A DNA stretch of 64,000 nucleotides, from positions 1-64,000 of the forward strand of contig NZ_CP049888.1 in NCBI RefSeq assembly GCF_011304355.1, written 5' to 3'. A program made the position numbers and the translations under genes. Shown one piece after another: positions 31,583 to 41,877 of the stretch. Origin of the DNA: Weissella coleopterorum. Its GTDB lineage: Bacteria; Bacillota; Bacilli; Lactobacillales; Lactobacillaceae. Below the pieces are notes generated by a model. The model was not told the DNA's origin and did no database searches. It worked only from the letters and a program-made list of their open reading frames with translations. Numbering within the stretch: position 1 is the first letter of the stretch; every line of letters starts with the position of its first letter.

Positions 31583-32164
31583 TTATCCGAATGGGTCATT
31601 TGCGGGCGCTGCAACTGGCGTTGAACCGAATGGGTCAAATCCTTGGCTATCATCCGGTTGAATCATATCTCCTTGTGCCAACGGCTTCTTACCAGCGGCA
31701 TGAGCTTGAGGACGTTGAGTCGTTTTATCAACTTCTGATCCATTTGGTAATAACGTTCCATAATCCGCAACTTCTGGGCGATAAGTTGTACGTTGTTTAT
31801 AATCATTAGGCTTAAATTCTCGAACCTTCACAGCTAAACGCTTACCGACTAAAATCTGACTAACGTTTTTTAATTCAATTACTGCACCATCTTGGACTCC
31901 ACCGATGGCATTAAATAATGCGTTAATATTTTTATAAAAACTAGGAGCTTCGCCATCAGTTCGAGCTTGGTCATCATTAAAATAATCACCAAAAATCATC
32001 TTTCCCTTTTCTGAACCATCTAGAACTTTATAAGTTAAGTTAAAACCTTCGCCTCCCATCGCGTTCGTCCCTAAATACTTAGCTTCAACAATTTCAACGT
32101 TGAAGTCTCCTGCAAAATCAATTACGCCCTTACGAATGTCTTGTGAGTTAAATGTAAATCCCAT
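31583..32164 (-). CDS. DUF669 ssDNA-binding protein
   Basis: 193 aa. The N-terminal 130 residues have the DUF669 pattern (GDFNVEIVEAKYLGTNAMGG, YKVLDGSEKGKMIFGDYF, KNINALFNAIGG). A disordered tail ends in acidic DPFG repeats (FDPFGSTPVAAPANDPFG), as in SSB C-termini that recruit partners. It is adjacent to the Sak4-like ATPase, the usual pairing, and should coat single-stranded DNA in replication and recombination. Confidence 0.85.
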   Translation of the reverse strand: MGFTFNSQDIRKGVIDFAGDFNVEIVEAKYLGTNAMGGEGFNLTYKVLDGSEKGKMIFGDYFNDDQARTDGEAPSFYKNINALFNAIGGVQDGAVIELKNVSQILVGKRLAVKVREFKPNDYKQRTTYRPEVADYGTLLPNGSEVDKTTQRPQAHAAGKKPLAQGDMIQPDDSQGFDPFGSTPVAAPANDPFG

Positions 32165-32166
32165 TG

Positions 32167-32847
32167 TTATTTCTCCTCTTGTTCTTCTGTTGTAGTATTT
32201 TTTGATTGAATTAATTCTTCTGCTTTGATTAGTGTGCGACTATCTAATCTGTTCTTAGCATGATTGCCGTTTTCTGTATCCAGATCAATCCAACGTTCCC
32301 CGCCGTCTTTATAAATTCGACCGACAATATCAAACGGTGCCATAAAGGCGTCAAACGTTTTCATATTCATATCTGGTTCAAAACGGCCTTTGCCGTCTAA
32401 ACCAGATGAACCATTGTCAATTTGATGTGACGTTGCGACAATAGTTAAATTTGTGCTTCTTAACCACATTCCCAAATTTCTAAACCACAGTTGTAACTTC
32501 TGATAATTCTGACGACCATCTTTAGAAGCTCCATCAATATTTTCTAGTACCCAATTTTGTAGGGCCGTGACGTTGTCAATAAAAATAACCTCATGCTCAC
32601 CCATAAAATTAGTTAGAGTTTCCATGGTTAGTTGTTGCATTCTAGCTGCATCACTCGCCTCAAAGGCAACTACATCAATATCAGCTGTATCGGTAATTGC
32701 ATTAGTTGATCCGTCGTAACTTAGTAATAATTTTTTACCGGTAAATTGTTTGATTAAACTGGTCTTACCAGTTCCACCATCGCCGTAGATGAAGTACATA
32801 TCTCCGACTTTGGGTATCTCTCCTGCCTTATAAAATTTCATTTTCAC
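32167..32847 (-). CDS. Sak4-like RecA-fold ATPase (recombinase)
   Basis: 226 aa. Walker A YGDGGTGKTSLIK (about residue 22), Walker B HEVIFIDNV (about residue 87) and the RecA-like motif IVATSHQID (about 140). Phage proteins of this type (AAA_24/Sak4) act in single-strand annealing with their DUF669/SSB partner, encoded next. It starts 1 nt after a 134-aa gene. Confidence 0.85.
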   Translation of the reverse strand: MKMKFYKAGEIPKVGDMYFIYGDGGTGKTSLIKQFTGKKLLLSYDGSTNAITDTADIDVVAFEASDAARMQQLTMETLTNFMGEHEVIFIDNVTALQNWVLENIDGASKDGRQNYQKLQLWFRNLGMWLRSTNLTIVATSHQIDNGSSGLDGKGRFEPDMNMKTFDAFMAPFDIVGRIYKDGGERWIDLDTENGNHAKNRLDSRTLIKAEELIQSKNTTTEEQEEK

Positions 32848-32848
32848 C

Positions 32849-33253
32849 CTACTTCCAATGAATTGTTTTGCCGTTTTCCAGAATAGTAATTCGTTCTAGA
32901 TCGTTTGAAATATCGTCGCCAAATTTCTTCTTCAATTGAGTATGTGATTTCAAAACAACCGAATCCCAACCGTATTTTTCAACAAACATTTTTTTCAAAT
33001 CATTATTATCAATCGGCACGATCTTAGTTTGTCGATTACGATACTCAACTCCATAAAATTGTTGTCCTGTATCCAGCCGAGTTTTCAACTCTTCCATGAT
33101 TAATTTCTTGGGCTTGTCGAAGTATTTAATATTTCGTGCCAGGTCTTCTATTTCGTCATTGGACTTCATTTGAAGACGCTTTTCGTCTAGTAATTCTGGC
33201 AGTCCGTGAGCTTGACCATTTTCATCAATGATTGATAATCCAAAGTTATCCAT
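32849..33253 (-). CDS. Hypothetical early phage protein
   Basis: 134 aa with segments such as LARNIKYFDKPKKLIMEELK and TKIVPIDNNDLKKMFVEKYG. No family is recognised. Lies between a small RHH-like gene and the recombination ATPase. It may be a recombination or nuclease accessory protein, from position only. Confidence 0.6.
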   Translation of the reverse strand: MDNFGLSIIDENGQAHGLPELLDEKRLQMKSNDEIEDLARNIKYFDKPKKLIMEELKTRLDTGQQFYGVEYRNRQTKIVPIDNNDLKKMFVEKYGWDSVVLKSHTQLKKKFGDDISNDLERITILENGKTIHWK

Positions 33254-33262
33254 GACTGCCTC

Positions 33263-33466
33263 CTAATTTGGAACTTGTCCGTTATCTGACGGCTCAACTG
33301 TCATGTGCTCCATTCCAAATCTAATTAGTTGCGTACCTAATTCACGCATAGGGATACCAAGCTGACCGCTTAATTCTTTCAATTCAGAATGAACTTCTGC
33401 ATTCATCCAAACTGGATTATACTTAGCGTCTTTTGTGTCTCGTGCTTTTAAAACTAACTTTTCCAT
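33263..33466 (-). CDS. Small ribbon-helix-helix-like protein
   Basis: 67 aa. The pattern NPVWMNAEVHSELKELSGQLG followed by GTQLIRFGMEH resembles a ribbon-helix-helix DNA-binding fold (strand, then two helices). Start has AGGAG upstream. It could be an early regulator; no target site is evident. Confidence 0.62.
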   Translation of the reverse strand: MEKLVLKARDTKDAKYNPVWMNAEVHSELKELSGQLGIPMRELGTQLIRFGMEHMTVEPSDNGQVPN

Positions 33467-33493
33467 GATAAAATTCTCCTGTATTCTTACATT

Positions 33494-33527
33494 GACTAGC
33501 TATGCTTGCAGGCGGCTAGTCTTTTTT
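33494..33527 (+). terminator. Rightward hairpin with T-run upstream of early genes
   Basis: Arms GACTAGC (33494-33500) and GCTAGTC (33515-33521) followed on the plus strand by TTTTTT. All genes here run leftward, so it would terminate an antisense transcript. Confidence 0.5.
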
Positions 33528-33546
33528 GTGTTTGTGAGTTCATGAC

Positions 33547-33891
33547 TTATCCTTTCCACACCAATGCAATTGATAACGCAATAATCGCAAGTGATTGGAT
33601 AATGCTAATTTTCCAAAGTGATTTAATATGATTTTGCATATCTAAGATCGCAAATCTATTATTACGAACTTCTGACGTTTCCTTTTTTTGAGCATCTAAC
33701 ATTAAATTTATGTTGCTATCGGTTTCAGCGATTTCTTTGGCCACAAATTTAAAATTAGTGTTAGTTCGATCGACGATATTATCAATACGTACATTTGTAT
33801 CGCTGTTCATTTCCATATTGAGAGATGATATGTTCTGCAAATCATCTACCTGACTAGATAACTCTTGCTTCTTACTTTGCCGTTTGTTCAT
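33547..33891 (-). CDS. Membrane-anchored coiled-coil protein
   Basis: 114 aa: a long polar/coiled-coil N-terminal part (about 1-88) and a single C-terminal membrane helix (SIIQSLAIIALSIALVW). Tail-anchored topology. No known family. It overlaps the upstream gene by 20 nt. Confidence 0.6.
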   Translation of the reverse strand: MNKRQSKKQELSSQVDDLQNISSLNMEMNSDTNVRIDNIVDRTNTNFKFVAKEIAETDSNINLMLDAQKKETSEVRNNRFAILDMQNHIKSLWKISIIQSLAIIALSIALVWKG

Positions 33892-34264
33892 TAGGCATCA
33901 CCTTTCTGGGCTTCATACGTTCTACATAAGCATTACGGTTGTATTCATAATGAGTGACCCAAGTGTCGTCAGCATTTAAATCACGTAACTCTTCCAGAGC
34001 TAAGTCAAATACAGCCAAATCACGCCAAAAGTTCCCACTACTAATACCTTCAAAGAAAATATCGTTCATACGATCGAATGCAGCTTGAATCTTCCATTGA
34101 CGTTCAGTATTACGCTTAAGCTTTTTAAGCTTGTTAATTTGACCTTGTTGAGCAGCTTCTAGTTCCAAGATGACTTTCATCTCTTCTTCAGTTTCAAAAC
34201 TGATATTATCAATTTCAAACATTGCCATCTTTGCTGCGATTAATGCCTCATCCATTTGTTTCAT
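33872..34264 (-). CDS. Hypothetical early phage protein
   Basis: 130 aa, helical and charged (MKQMDEALIAAKMAMFEIDN, LEAAQQGQINKLKKLKRNTE). No recognised motif. It overlaps the next gene by 20 nt. Function unknown. Confidence 0.6.
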   Translation of the reverse strand: MKQMDEALIAAKMAMFEIDNISFETEEEMKVILELEAAQQGQINKLKKLKRNTERQWKIQAAFDRMNDIFFEGISSGNFWRDLAVFDLALEELRDLNADDTWVTHYEYNRNAYVERMKPRKVMPNEQTAK

Positions 34265-34274
34265 TCCTTCTCTC

Positions 34275-34391
34275 CTAATGTGAATTTTGATAACGTTGGT
34301 CTTCCATAATGTCCTTTAATTCATTCGGAATATTCTGGATACCTAGTACAACCAATGCTCCTAATACGAATGCTATTAATGTGTAAAACAT
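34275..34391 (-). CDS. 38-aa small membrane peptide
   Basis: ATG at 34391 to TAG at 34275, coupled to the upstream stop by TAATG. One N-terminal membrane helix (MFYTLIAFVLGALVVLG), then a polar tail. The coupling and the absence of any gap support translation. Role unknown. Confidence 0.55.
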   Translation of the reverse strand: MFYTLIAFVLGALVVLGIQNIPNELKDIMEDQRYQNSH

Positions 34392-34642
34392 TATTGATTA
34401 CCCACCTTTTCTGAATATTTTTCTAACCATTCATCGAGATCACGTTTATCGTAAAACTCAATAACGTGGCCTTTATCAACCATCGTTCTATGTGGTATTT
34501 CAGATTTAAGCTCATAAAACTTCGTCTTACCAAACGGCAAATGATTGATTGCCTGCTTATCATCTTTGATCCAAGGTGAGTCGTTATTCTTCTCACGTAT
34601 GGCATCAGCAAGATTATTAACTGCTTCAACTATTCCTTTCAT
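34391..34642 (-). CDS. Small DNA-binding protein (excisionase/HTH-like)
   Basis: 83 aa. The central segment (HLPFGKTKFYELKSEIPHRT, then GHVIEFYDKRDLDEWLEKY) has the winged-helix pattern of excisionase/MerR-like proteins: a recognition helix with K-x-x-F-Y, a wing with a conserved V/I and a terminal helix. It may be the phage Xis or an early regulator; it lies near the start of the leftward early operon. Confidence 0.72.
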   Translation of the reverse strand: MKGIVEAVNNLADAIREKNNDSPWIKDDKQAINHLPFGKTKFYELKSEIPHRTMVDKGHVIEFYDKRDLDEWLEKYSEKVGNQ

Positions 34643-34669
34643 TATTTTTCCTCCAAGCCGGGATGACTT

Positions 34670-35023
34670 TTAATTTAGCAACATATTGATTGCTACTGGA
34701 GCAAGTACATTAATAACTTCTTCACTGTTCTCAAATGATTTCGCCCACTCCATTAATTCTTGACTACGTTCTACTTTTTCGTTAATGTGGTTAACTTCTT
34801 GATCAGATGCTTCAATCGAATCCATTGCTTCTCTTAACGGATTCAACACCTTAAATAAATCACGCTCCGCTTTGTTTAATAAAAGTTCACTCAATTCAGA
34901 ATCGTTAGTTGCTCGTGCAATATCAATCATTAAATTGGCGCGTTCAATAGTAGATTCAACATGCGCATTTAATGAATCGATCATGGTGTTAATTAGTTCA
35001 ATCTGTTTATCCTTATTAGTCAT
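34670..35023 (-). CDS. Hypothetical early phage protein
   Basis: 117 aa, entirely helical (DKQIELINTMIDSLNAHVES, LLNKAERDLFKVLNPLREAM). No family recognised. Second gene of the leftward early operon after cro. Confidence 0.6.
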   Translation of the reverse strand: MTNKDKQIELINTMIDSLNAHVESTIERANLMIDIARATNDSELSELLLNKAERDLFKVLNPLREAMDSIEASDQEVNHINEKVERSQELMEWAKSFENSEEVINVLAPVAINMLLN

Positions 35024-35035
35024 AATTATTTCTCC

Positions 35036-35239
35036 TTATAGTTCAATTCCAAGCTTTTGTGCAGCACGTTTTTGAATCTCAATGTCTTTTGGTGTAGCAT
35101 TACCAGCCAACGCTCGAGACAATTGTGCCGGATTAACATCTAACAAGCGTGCCAATTCTATTTGCTTCATATTGTTATCGAATAATGCAATTTTGAATTT
35201 CCTCTTAATAGATGAAGATGCATGTTCAAGTTCCGTCAT
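35036..35239 (-). CDS. Cro-like repressor (XRE/HTH)
   Basis: 67 aa from the ATG at 35239, with AAAGGGG 8 nt upstream; an in-frame ATG at 35281 lacks such a site. HTH of the Cro/CI type: KQIELARLLDVNPAQLSRAL. It is the first leftward gene, divergent from the CI-like gene, with the triple operator between them. It should favour the lytic path. Confidence 0.82.
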   Translation of the reverse strand: MTELEHASSSIKRKFKIALFDNNMKQIELARLLDVNPAQLSRALAGNATPKDIEIQKRAAQKLGIEL

Positions 35240-35288
35240 CTTATTACCCCTTTCTGTAATTAATTCATCAAGTTGTTGCATTTTTTAT

Positions 35289-35460
35289 AACAATAGTTTA
35301 ATATAAATGCATACGAAATAACACGAAACAAACCCTATACAATACCGTTCGCTCGCCAAAGTTTACGTATTTACAGGCTGTTTTTTGTTACTCAATTACT
35401 TGATGAATTAAATTCTAAACTATAGTTACAGATATTGCAACTATTTTTATAACAATAGTT
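35289..35460. promoter_or_regulatory. Lysis-lysogeny control region with three palindromic operators
   Basis: Three copies of the palindrome AACWATWGTT: AACAATAGTT (35289-35298), AACTATAGTT (35418-35427, perfect) and AACAATAGTT (35451-35460). The first and third lie in an identical 20-nt context beginning TTTTTATAACA. A half-site (GCAACTAT) lies at 35437-35444. They flank the divergent cro and cI promoters. Confidence 0.75.
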
Positions 35461-35497
35461 TAAATTTAGATCTGTCAATCACAGGAGATCTATTGAT

Positions 35498-35869
35498 ATG
35501 ACTGACTTAACACAACAACAAAAATTCGAAAGAATTAAAAAAATATCTCGTGATAAGGGAATGAGTTTATCTCAATTAAATAAAAAGGCGAATATGAAGG
35601 ATAATGTAATTTATTCTTGGAAGTCCAAAGAGCCTAGTGCTACAGCTATTAAAAAAGTTGCTGACGTTTTAGGCGTTTCGGTTGACTACTTATTAGGTAA
35701 CGCCGATGAAATGCTACCTAATAAAGAAGGCACCACCAACGAGCCAGTGGATAACTCAATTGAAGGAATAAAGGCACGGTTAGTCTCTTATGACGGTTCG
35801 CCCGTTACAGATCATGATGCCAAATTGATTAAGCAATATCTTGATACTCTATTTGAAGGTCGTGAATAA
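35498..35869 (+). CDS. CI-like phage repressor (XRE family)
   Basis: 123 aa with an N-terminal HTH_3 domain (SLSQLNKKANMKDNVIYSWK, then SATAIKKVADVLGVSVDYLL) and a short C-terminal part (GIKARLVSYDGSPVTDHDAK), without the LexA-like autocleavage domain. Derepression must therefore rely on other means, most likely the ImmA-like protein encoded next (stop followed at once by ATG). Divergent from cro over the triple operator. Confidence 0.85.
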   Translation: MTDLTQQQKFERIKKISRDKGMSLSQLNKKANMKDNVIYSWKSKEPSATAIKKVADVLGVSVDYLLGNADEMLPNKEGTTNEPVDNSIEGIKARLVSYDGSPVTDHDAKLIKQYLDTLFEGRE

Positions 35870-36262
35870 ATGGAAGAAATTGAAAACTATATATGGGAAG
35901 ATGTCACCAAATTAATCAAGAATATTTCTTTTGATTTGGTTAATTTGCCTATGAATAAGCCAGCTTATACCGACCCTTCAAATGACATAATATTTTATAA
36001 CGAATCAACCATCTCAATTTATTCAATCACAGAAGAATATTTCCATGCTCTTTTGAAACATCAAAGAAGGTATGATCAATATGATTTTCTGAATCCAGCT
36101 GAGCACGAAGCGCATGACCTTGCATTAAAATATTTATATAAAGAATGGGATAAATACGATCTTCCGTCAGATTATCTTAGATTTACGGAAGCTATGAATC
36201 CACCATATCATCTCTGCAATAAGATAGAGGATCATTTTACATCTGAAATTAAAATGGTTTAA
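35870..36262 (+). CDS. ImmA/IrrE-like protein with degenerate zinc motif
   Basis: 130 aa, starting directly after the repressor stop. The pattern EEYFHALLKHQRRYDQYDFL then PAEHEAHDLALKYL sits where ImmA proteases have HEXXH and a downstream Glu, but the first His is replaced by Glu and a classical HEXXH is missing. ImmA-type proteases cleave the CI-like repressor on DNA damage in ICEBs1 and many Firmicute prophages. The protein may be an alternative metalloprotease or an inactive partner. Confidence 0.65.
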   Translation: MEEIENYIWEDVTKLIKNISFDLVNLPMNKPAYTDPSNDIIFYNESTISIYSITEEYFHALLKHQRRYDQYDFLNPAEHEAHDLALKYLYKEWDKYDLPSDYLRFTEAMNPPYHLCNKIEDHFTSEIKMV

Positions 36263-36329
36263 TTTAATTTGTGAATAAAATACGTGCTGAATATCCACGA
36301 TAAACTGTTCATTTTAAGGAGTATGTAAT

Positions 36330-37064
36330 ATGAGTAAGAAGATCACTGACGAGAACGGAAATACTTACGTTCAACAGAAGCCTTTCTATAAGCGCGTCTG
36401 GTTTTGGATCTTAGCAATTATTGTTCTTATTGTTATTGGTGCAAATATGGGGTCAGATTCCGATGATAAGTCAACCGAATCATCAAGCGAATCTACTTCA
36501 AGTGTAAATAAAGTTTCTAGTTCTAACTCGACAGCTTCAGATGAAGATAGTATCCCCACCGGTGAATCAACTACTCTCACTGCTGGAACTTGGACGGTTG
36601 GAAAAGATATTAAACCAGGAATATATGTCCTTACCACTCCTACTGGTTCAGGTAACGTTAGTTCCGAAAATTCTAAAAGCGATGATATTAATATAATTCT
36701 TTCGTCAACTATGGAAGACTCTGATCTAGATGTCACTAATTACCGTGCTATTTTATCAGATGGTCAAGAAATTAAAATTGAAGGACTACAAAATGTTAAT
36801 TTTCAGGTAGATAAGCCACTTGGTAACGTTGGCACTGAAAAATATATCAGTGGACAATACATCATCGGTGCAGATATAAAACCAGGGCGTTATAAGATTG
36901 ACGCGGACTTAGGTTCAGGAAATATAATGACCGACGATGGTGAATTAAACGAAATATTGTCTACTAACCCTGAAGACGATGAAATTTCTTCAACTACTGT
37001 TAATTTCACCAAGGGTCAAGTATTGTCAACAGACTTGAATAGAATTCAACTTACACAACAATAA
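36330..37064 (+). CDS. Membrane-anchored protein with duplicated domain (lysogeny module)
   Basis: 244 aa. Residues ~20-42 form one membrane helix (FYKRVWFWILAIIVLIVIGA), followed by a ~50-residue Ser-rich linker and two copies of a domain: GTWTVGKDIKPGIYVLTTPT near 90 and GQYIIGADIKPGRYKIDADL near 178. Each has the D-I-K-P-G-x-Y core and G-S-G-N. Such proteins are common in the lysogeny cassettes of lactic phages, and surface-exposed ones can block superinfection. Expression from the lysogeny operon fits that; activity is inferred. Confidence 0.7.
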   Translation: MSKKITDENGNTYVQQKPFYKRVWFWILAIIVLIVIGANMGSDSDDKSTESSSESTSSVNKVSSSNSTASDEDSIPTGESTTLTAGTWTVGKDIKPGIYVLTTPTGSGNVSSENSKSDDINIILSSTMEDSDLDVTNYRAILSDGQEIKIEGLQNVNFQVDKPLGNVGTEKYISGQYIIGADIKPGRYKIDADLGSGNIMTDDGELNEILSTNPEDDEISSTTVNFTKGQVLSTDLNRIQLTQQ

Positions 37065-37077
37065 GCCAAATAAAAAA

Positions 37078-37116
37078 ACGCATATCCCTGACTCCGCTAA
37101 AAGTAAGGATATGCGT
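37078..37116 (-). terminator. Terminator-like hairpin between lysogeny gene and integrase
   Basis: Perfect 10-bp arms ACGCATATCC (37078-37087) and GGATATGCGT (37107-37116). The T-run (TTTTTTTATTT) follows on the minus strand, so it works best on leftward transcripts coming from the integrase side. Confidence 0.7.
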
Positions 37117-37239
37117 AACAAATGAAAGCAACTGCAGTAGCTCTTTCAGGTATTTATTATACCAGACCTGAGCATGTCTTTAAACTACTTGCTCATGAGC
37201 TTTCCAATCCAAGCCGGGATGCAAAGAAAGGAAATTAAA

Positions 37240-38379
37240 ATGAGTTATACAAAACAATCTGACGGGACATATTCTGTTCGCGTCCGCTACTCCGATTCTC
37301 TTGGCAAGCGCCACGAGAAAAAGAAAAAAGGTATCAAAACGCTCACTGCCGCCAAGAAGTGGGAACGCGATACCTTAACTAAAATTGATGATGGAGAGTT
37401 CGATAAGTTTAGTTCAAACATGACTTTAAACGATGCTTTCAAAACTTGGTTAGATAGCTACTCTCAAAAAGTCTTACCATCAACATATCGTAAAGCTGAA
37501 AACTTTATCAACGTTCATATTTTAACACCAAAATGGTTTGATCAGGTAAAAGTCGATAAAATTACATCAGTCATGCTTCAAACTTATATTAATGAGTTAA
37601 GTACACTGAATGTTAATTATCGAAAAAACTTATATCCATTTAAGCAAGTCATGACTACTCTGGTTTCACTAGAAGTTATTAATAAGAACCCATTTGATAA
37701 AGTTACATTCCCAAAAGCTAAACCTGCCCCGGTATTTATGGATCGTGTTGATTACTATAAGAAGGATCAACTAAAACAATTTTTAGATACTGCCGAAAGT
37801 TTGTACGCTGATAAAAAATATCATGTATACACTCTCTTCCGACTTCTATCGTTTTCTGGAATGCGGAAAGGTGAGGCCCTGGCTTTGGCTTGGAAAGATG
37901 TTAATTTTGATGATTATACAATTGACATTAATAAAGCTCTTTCAGTTGATAAGAATGGACGAACTATTTTGAGTACGACTAAGACCAAAGCTGGCACACG
38001 TATCGTAAAACTCGATAAAAAGACCATTGACGTGCTGAAACATTATCAAGCAATTCAATCTACATTAATTTTAAAAAACGGTCTAACGGCTAAAGGATTG
38101 ATTTTCACGGGGGATGATCTACAATCTTATATGACAGTTCGACATCCACGCGTGTGGTGCGAAAAAATCACAAAGAAAGCAGATTTACCCCGGATTAAAA
38201 TTCACGGCTTCAGACACACTTATGCTACACTTTCAGCTCAAGCTGGAATGAACATCAAACAGTTACAATATCAATTGGGACATGATGATGTTCAAACAAC
38301 CTTGGCAATTTATACCGCTGTTACAGAGGAAATGAAAGCTACTACTGCTGATATTTTTACCAGTCTAGTAAATTTCTAA
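37240..38379 (+). CDS. int: Tyrosine-family phage integrase
   Basis: 379 aa from the ATG at 37240 with AAAGGAAATTAAA upstream; earlier in-frame codons lack a site. An AP2-like N-terminal arm (DGTYSVRVRYSDSLGKRHEKK), a core-binding SAM-like domain (~60-150) and the catalytic domain: R in FSGMRKGEALAL, H-x-x-R in HGFRHTYATL, H in LGHDDVQTT and the nucleophile Tyr in AIYTAVTEEM. It inserts the phage DNA next to lysS. Confidence 0.94.
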   Translation: MSYTKQSDGTYSVRVRYSDSLGKRHEKKKKGIKTLTAAKKWERDTLTKIDDGEFDKFSSNMTLNDAFKTWLDSYSQKVLPSTYRKAENFINVHILTPKWFDQVKVDKITSVMLQTYINELSTLNVNYRKNLYPFKQVMTTLVSLEVINKNPFDKVTFPKAKPAPVFMDRVDYYKKDQLKQFLDTAESLYADKKYHVYTLFRLLSFSGMRKGEALALAWKDVNFDDYTIDINKALSVDKNGRTILSTTKTKAGTRIVKLDKKTIDVLKHYQAIQSTLILKNGLTAKGLIFTGDDLQSYMTVRHPRVWCEKITKKADLPRIKIHGFRHTYATLSAQAGMNIKQLQYQLGHDDVQTTLAIYTAVTEEMKATTADIFTSLVNF

Positions 38380-38554
38380 AAAGTACCCACCTAGGTACCC
38401 TTTTATTCGAACTTCGGCGAACGATTTTGAACTCCTACGAACACATGTATAAAAACAAACCCCGTCATATCAACGATTATCGCGATACAACGGGGTTTGC
38501 ATTTTTATATTATGGAGCCGACATGATTAGTCTTCATAAATTTACTTTAAATTC
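38380..38554. other. Right prophage junction (attR region)
   Basis: Between the integrase stop and lysS lies about 175 nt with the chromosome-phage boundary. There is a weak terminator (GTACC/GGTAC, 38383-38398) and a strong bidirectional one (38457-38498). The att core cannot be fixed without the left end, which is outside the window. Confidence 0.6.
38457..38498. terminator. Bidirectional terminator downstream of int and lysS
   Basis: Perfect arms AAACCCCGT and ACGGGGTTT with a 24-nt loop. The plus strand continues TTTGCATTTTTAT and the minus strand TTTGTTTTTAT, so it can end both converging transcripts. Confidence 0.75.
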
Positions 38555-40934
<2,380 letters not shown>

Positions 40935-41020
40935 TTAATTTCTCCCATCTTTTTTAAAATGTCTCATTAATTTTAACATGACTGTCCAAATAATTCCGAA
41001 TAATCTACTTAAATATAAAA

Positions 41021-41048
41021 GAGCCTCAGTTCGTTCAAACTAAGGCTC
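41021..41048 (-). terminator. Rho-independent terminator of rpiA
   Basis: Minus-strand hairpin GAGCCTTAGTTT / AACTGAGGCTC followed by TTTTATATTT. Lies 26 nt after the rpiA stop, separating it from hslO. Confidence 0.8.
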
Positions 41049-41073
41049 ACTCATTGACAATGATTATTAAAAA

Positions 41074-41748
41074 TTAATTTTTACGCTCTTTAACTTCAAT
41101 TTTATCTCCACCAACAATTACAATATCTGCCGTGTTCAAGAACAAACCATGATCCACAACCCCAACTTCCTTTGATAAGTAATCTGAAAGACATTCTGGA
41201 CTAGCAATTCCATCTAAATGCAAATCTAAGATATAGTGACCACCATCTGTCACTAAAGTCTTCCCGGCTTGATCCAAGCGAAGTGTAGGATTCAATCCTT
41301 CGCGCTCAAATTTACGAGCTAACTGCCCACTTCCGTAAGGAACGACTTCAACCGGCAATGGGAATGTTCCCAAAACAGGCTTCACCTTACTTTGGTCAAC
41401 AATCCAAATATTTTTATTTGAATTCTTAGCAACAATTTTTTCCATCAATAATGCAGCACCGCCGCCCTTGATTCCATTCAAATAAGTATCAACTTCATCA
41501 GCCCCATCCACAGTGACATCAATATGATCCACTTCGTCAACATCAACGATCTTCATCCCCAATTCAGCACCGCGGGCAGCTGTCCGGTTTGAAGTTGTCA
41601 CTCCAATAAAATCAATTTTCTTTTCAGCCAAAGCATCCAAGAAAAAAGCGACCGTTGAACCAGTTCCTAGACCTACTGTCATTCCATCTTCAATATATTG
41701 TGCCGCAAATTCAGCAGCTTTTTTCTTATTTAAATCTTGTGCATTCAT
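41074..41748 (-). CDS. rpiA: Ribose-5-phosphate isomerase A
   Basis: 224 aa from the ATG at 41748 with GGAG upstream. Motifs of the family: GLGTGSTVAFFLDALAEK (phosphate loop), TSNRTAARGAELG, DVTVDGADEVD (catalytic Asp), GGGAALLMEKIVA, IVDQSKVKPVLG. It interconverts ribose 5-phosphate and ribulose 5-phosphate. The promoter TTGACA-N17-TAAACT carries an operator like that of the nucleoside transporter promoter, so rpiA is probably controlled with nucleoside uptake. Confidence 0.95.
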   Translation of the reverse strand: MNAQDLNKKKAAEFAAQYIEDGMTVGLGTGSTVAFFLDALAEKKIDFIGVTTSNRTAARGAELGMKIVDVDEVDHIDVTVDGADEVDTYLNGIKGGGAALLMEKIVAKNSNKNIWIVDQSKVKPVLGTFPLPVEVVPYGSGQLARKFEREGLNPTLRLDQAGKTLVTDGGHYILDLHLDGIASPECLSDYLSKEVGVVDHGLFLNTADIVIVGGDKIEVKERKN

Positions 41749-41822
41749 GATTTTGCTCCTCGCCATTTCTTCATATTAGCTACCTGATTACTTCATTAAA
41801 AAATCGACAATCATTTTTCGCT

Positions 41823-41877
41823 AGTTAAACGTTTTAATGCTGAAACTAAGTTTAGTTAAATTTATACTTTTTGTCAA
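41823..41877 (-). promoter_or_regulatory. rpiA promoter with LacI-type operator
   Basis: -35 TTGACA (41872-41877), 17-nt spacer, -10 TAAACT (41849-41854). The palindrome-centred site AGTTAAACGTTTTAAT (41823-41838) begins 10 nt downstream of the -10, a blocking position. The -35 overlaps the end of the regulator gene. Confidence 0.72.
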
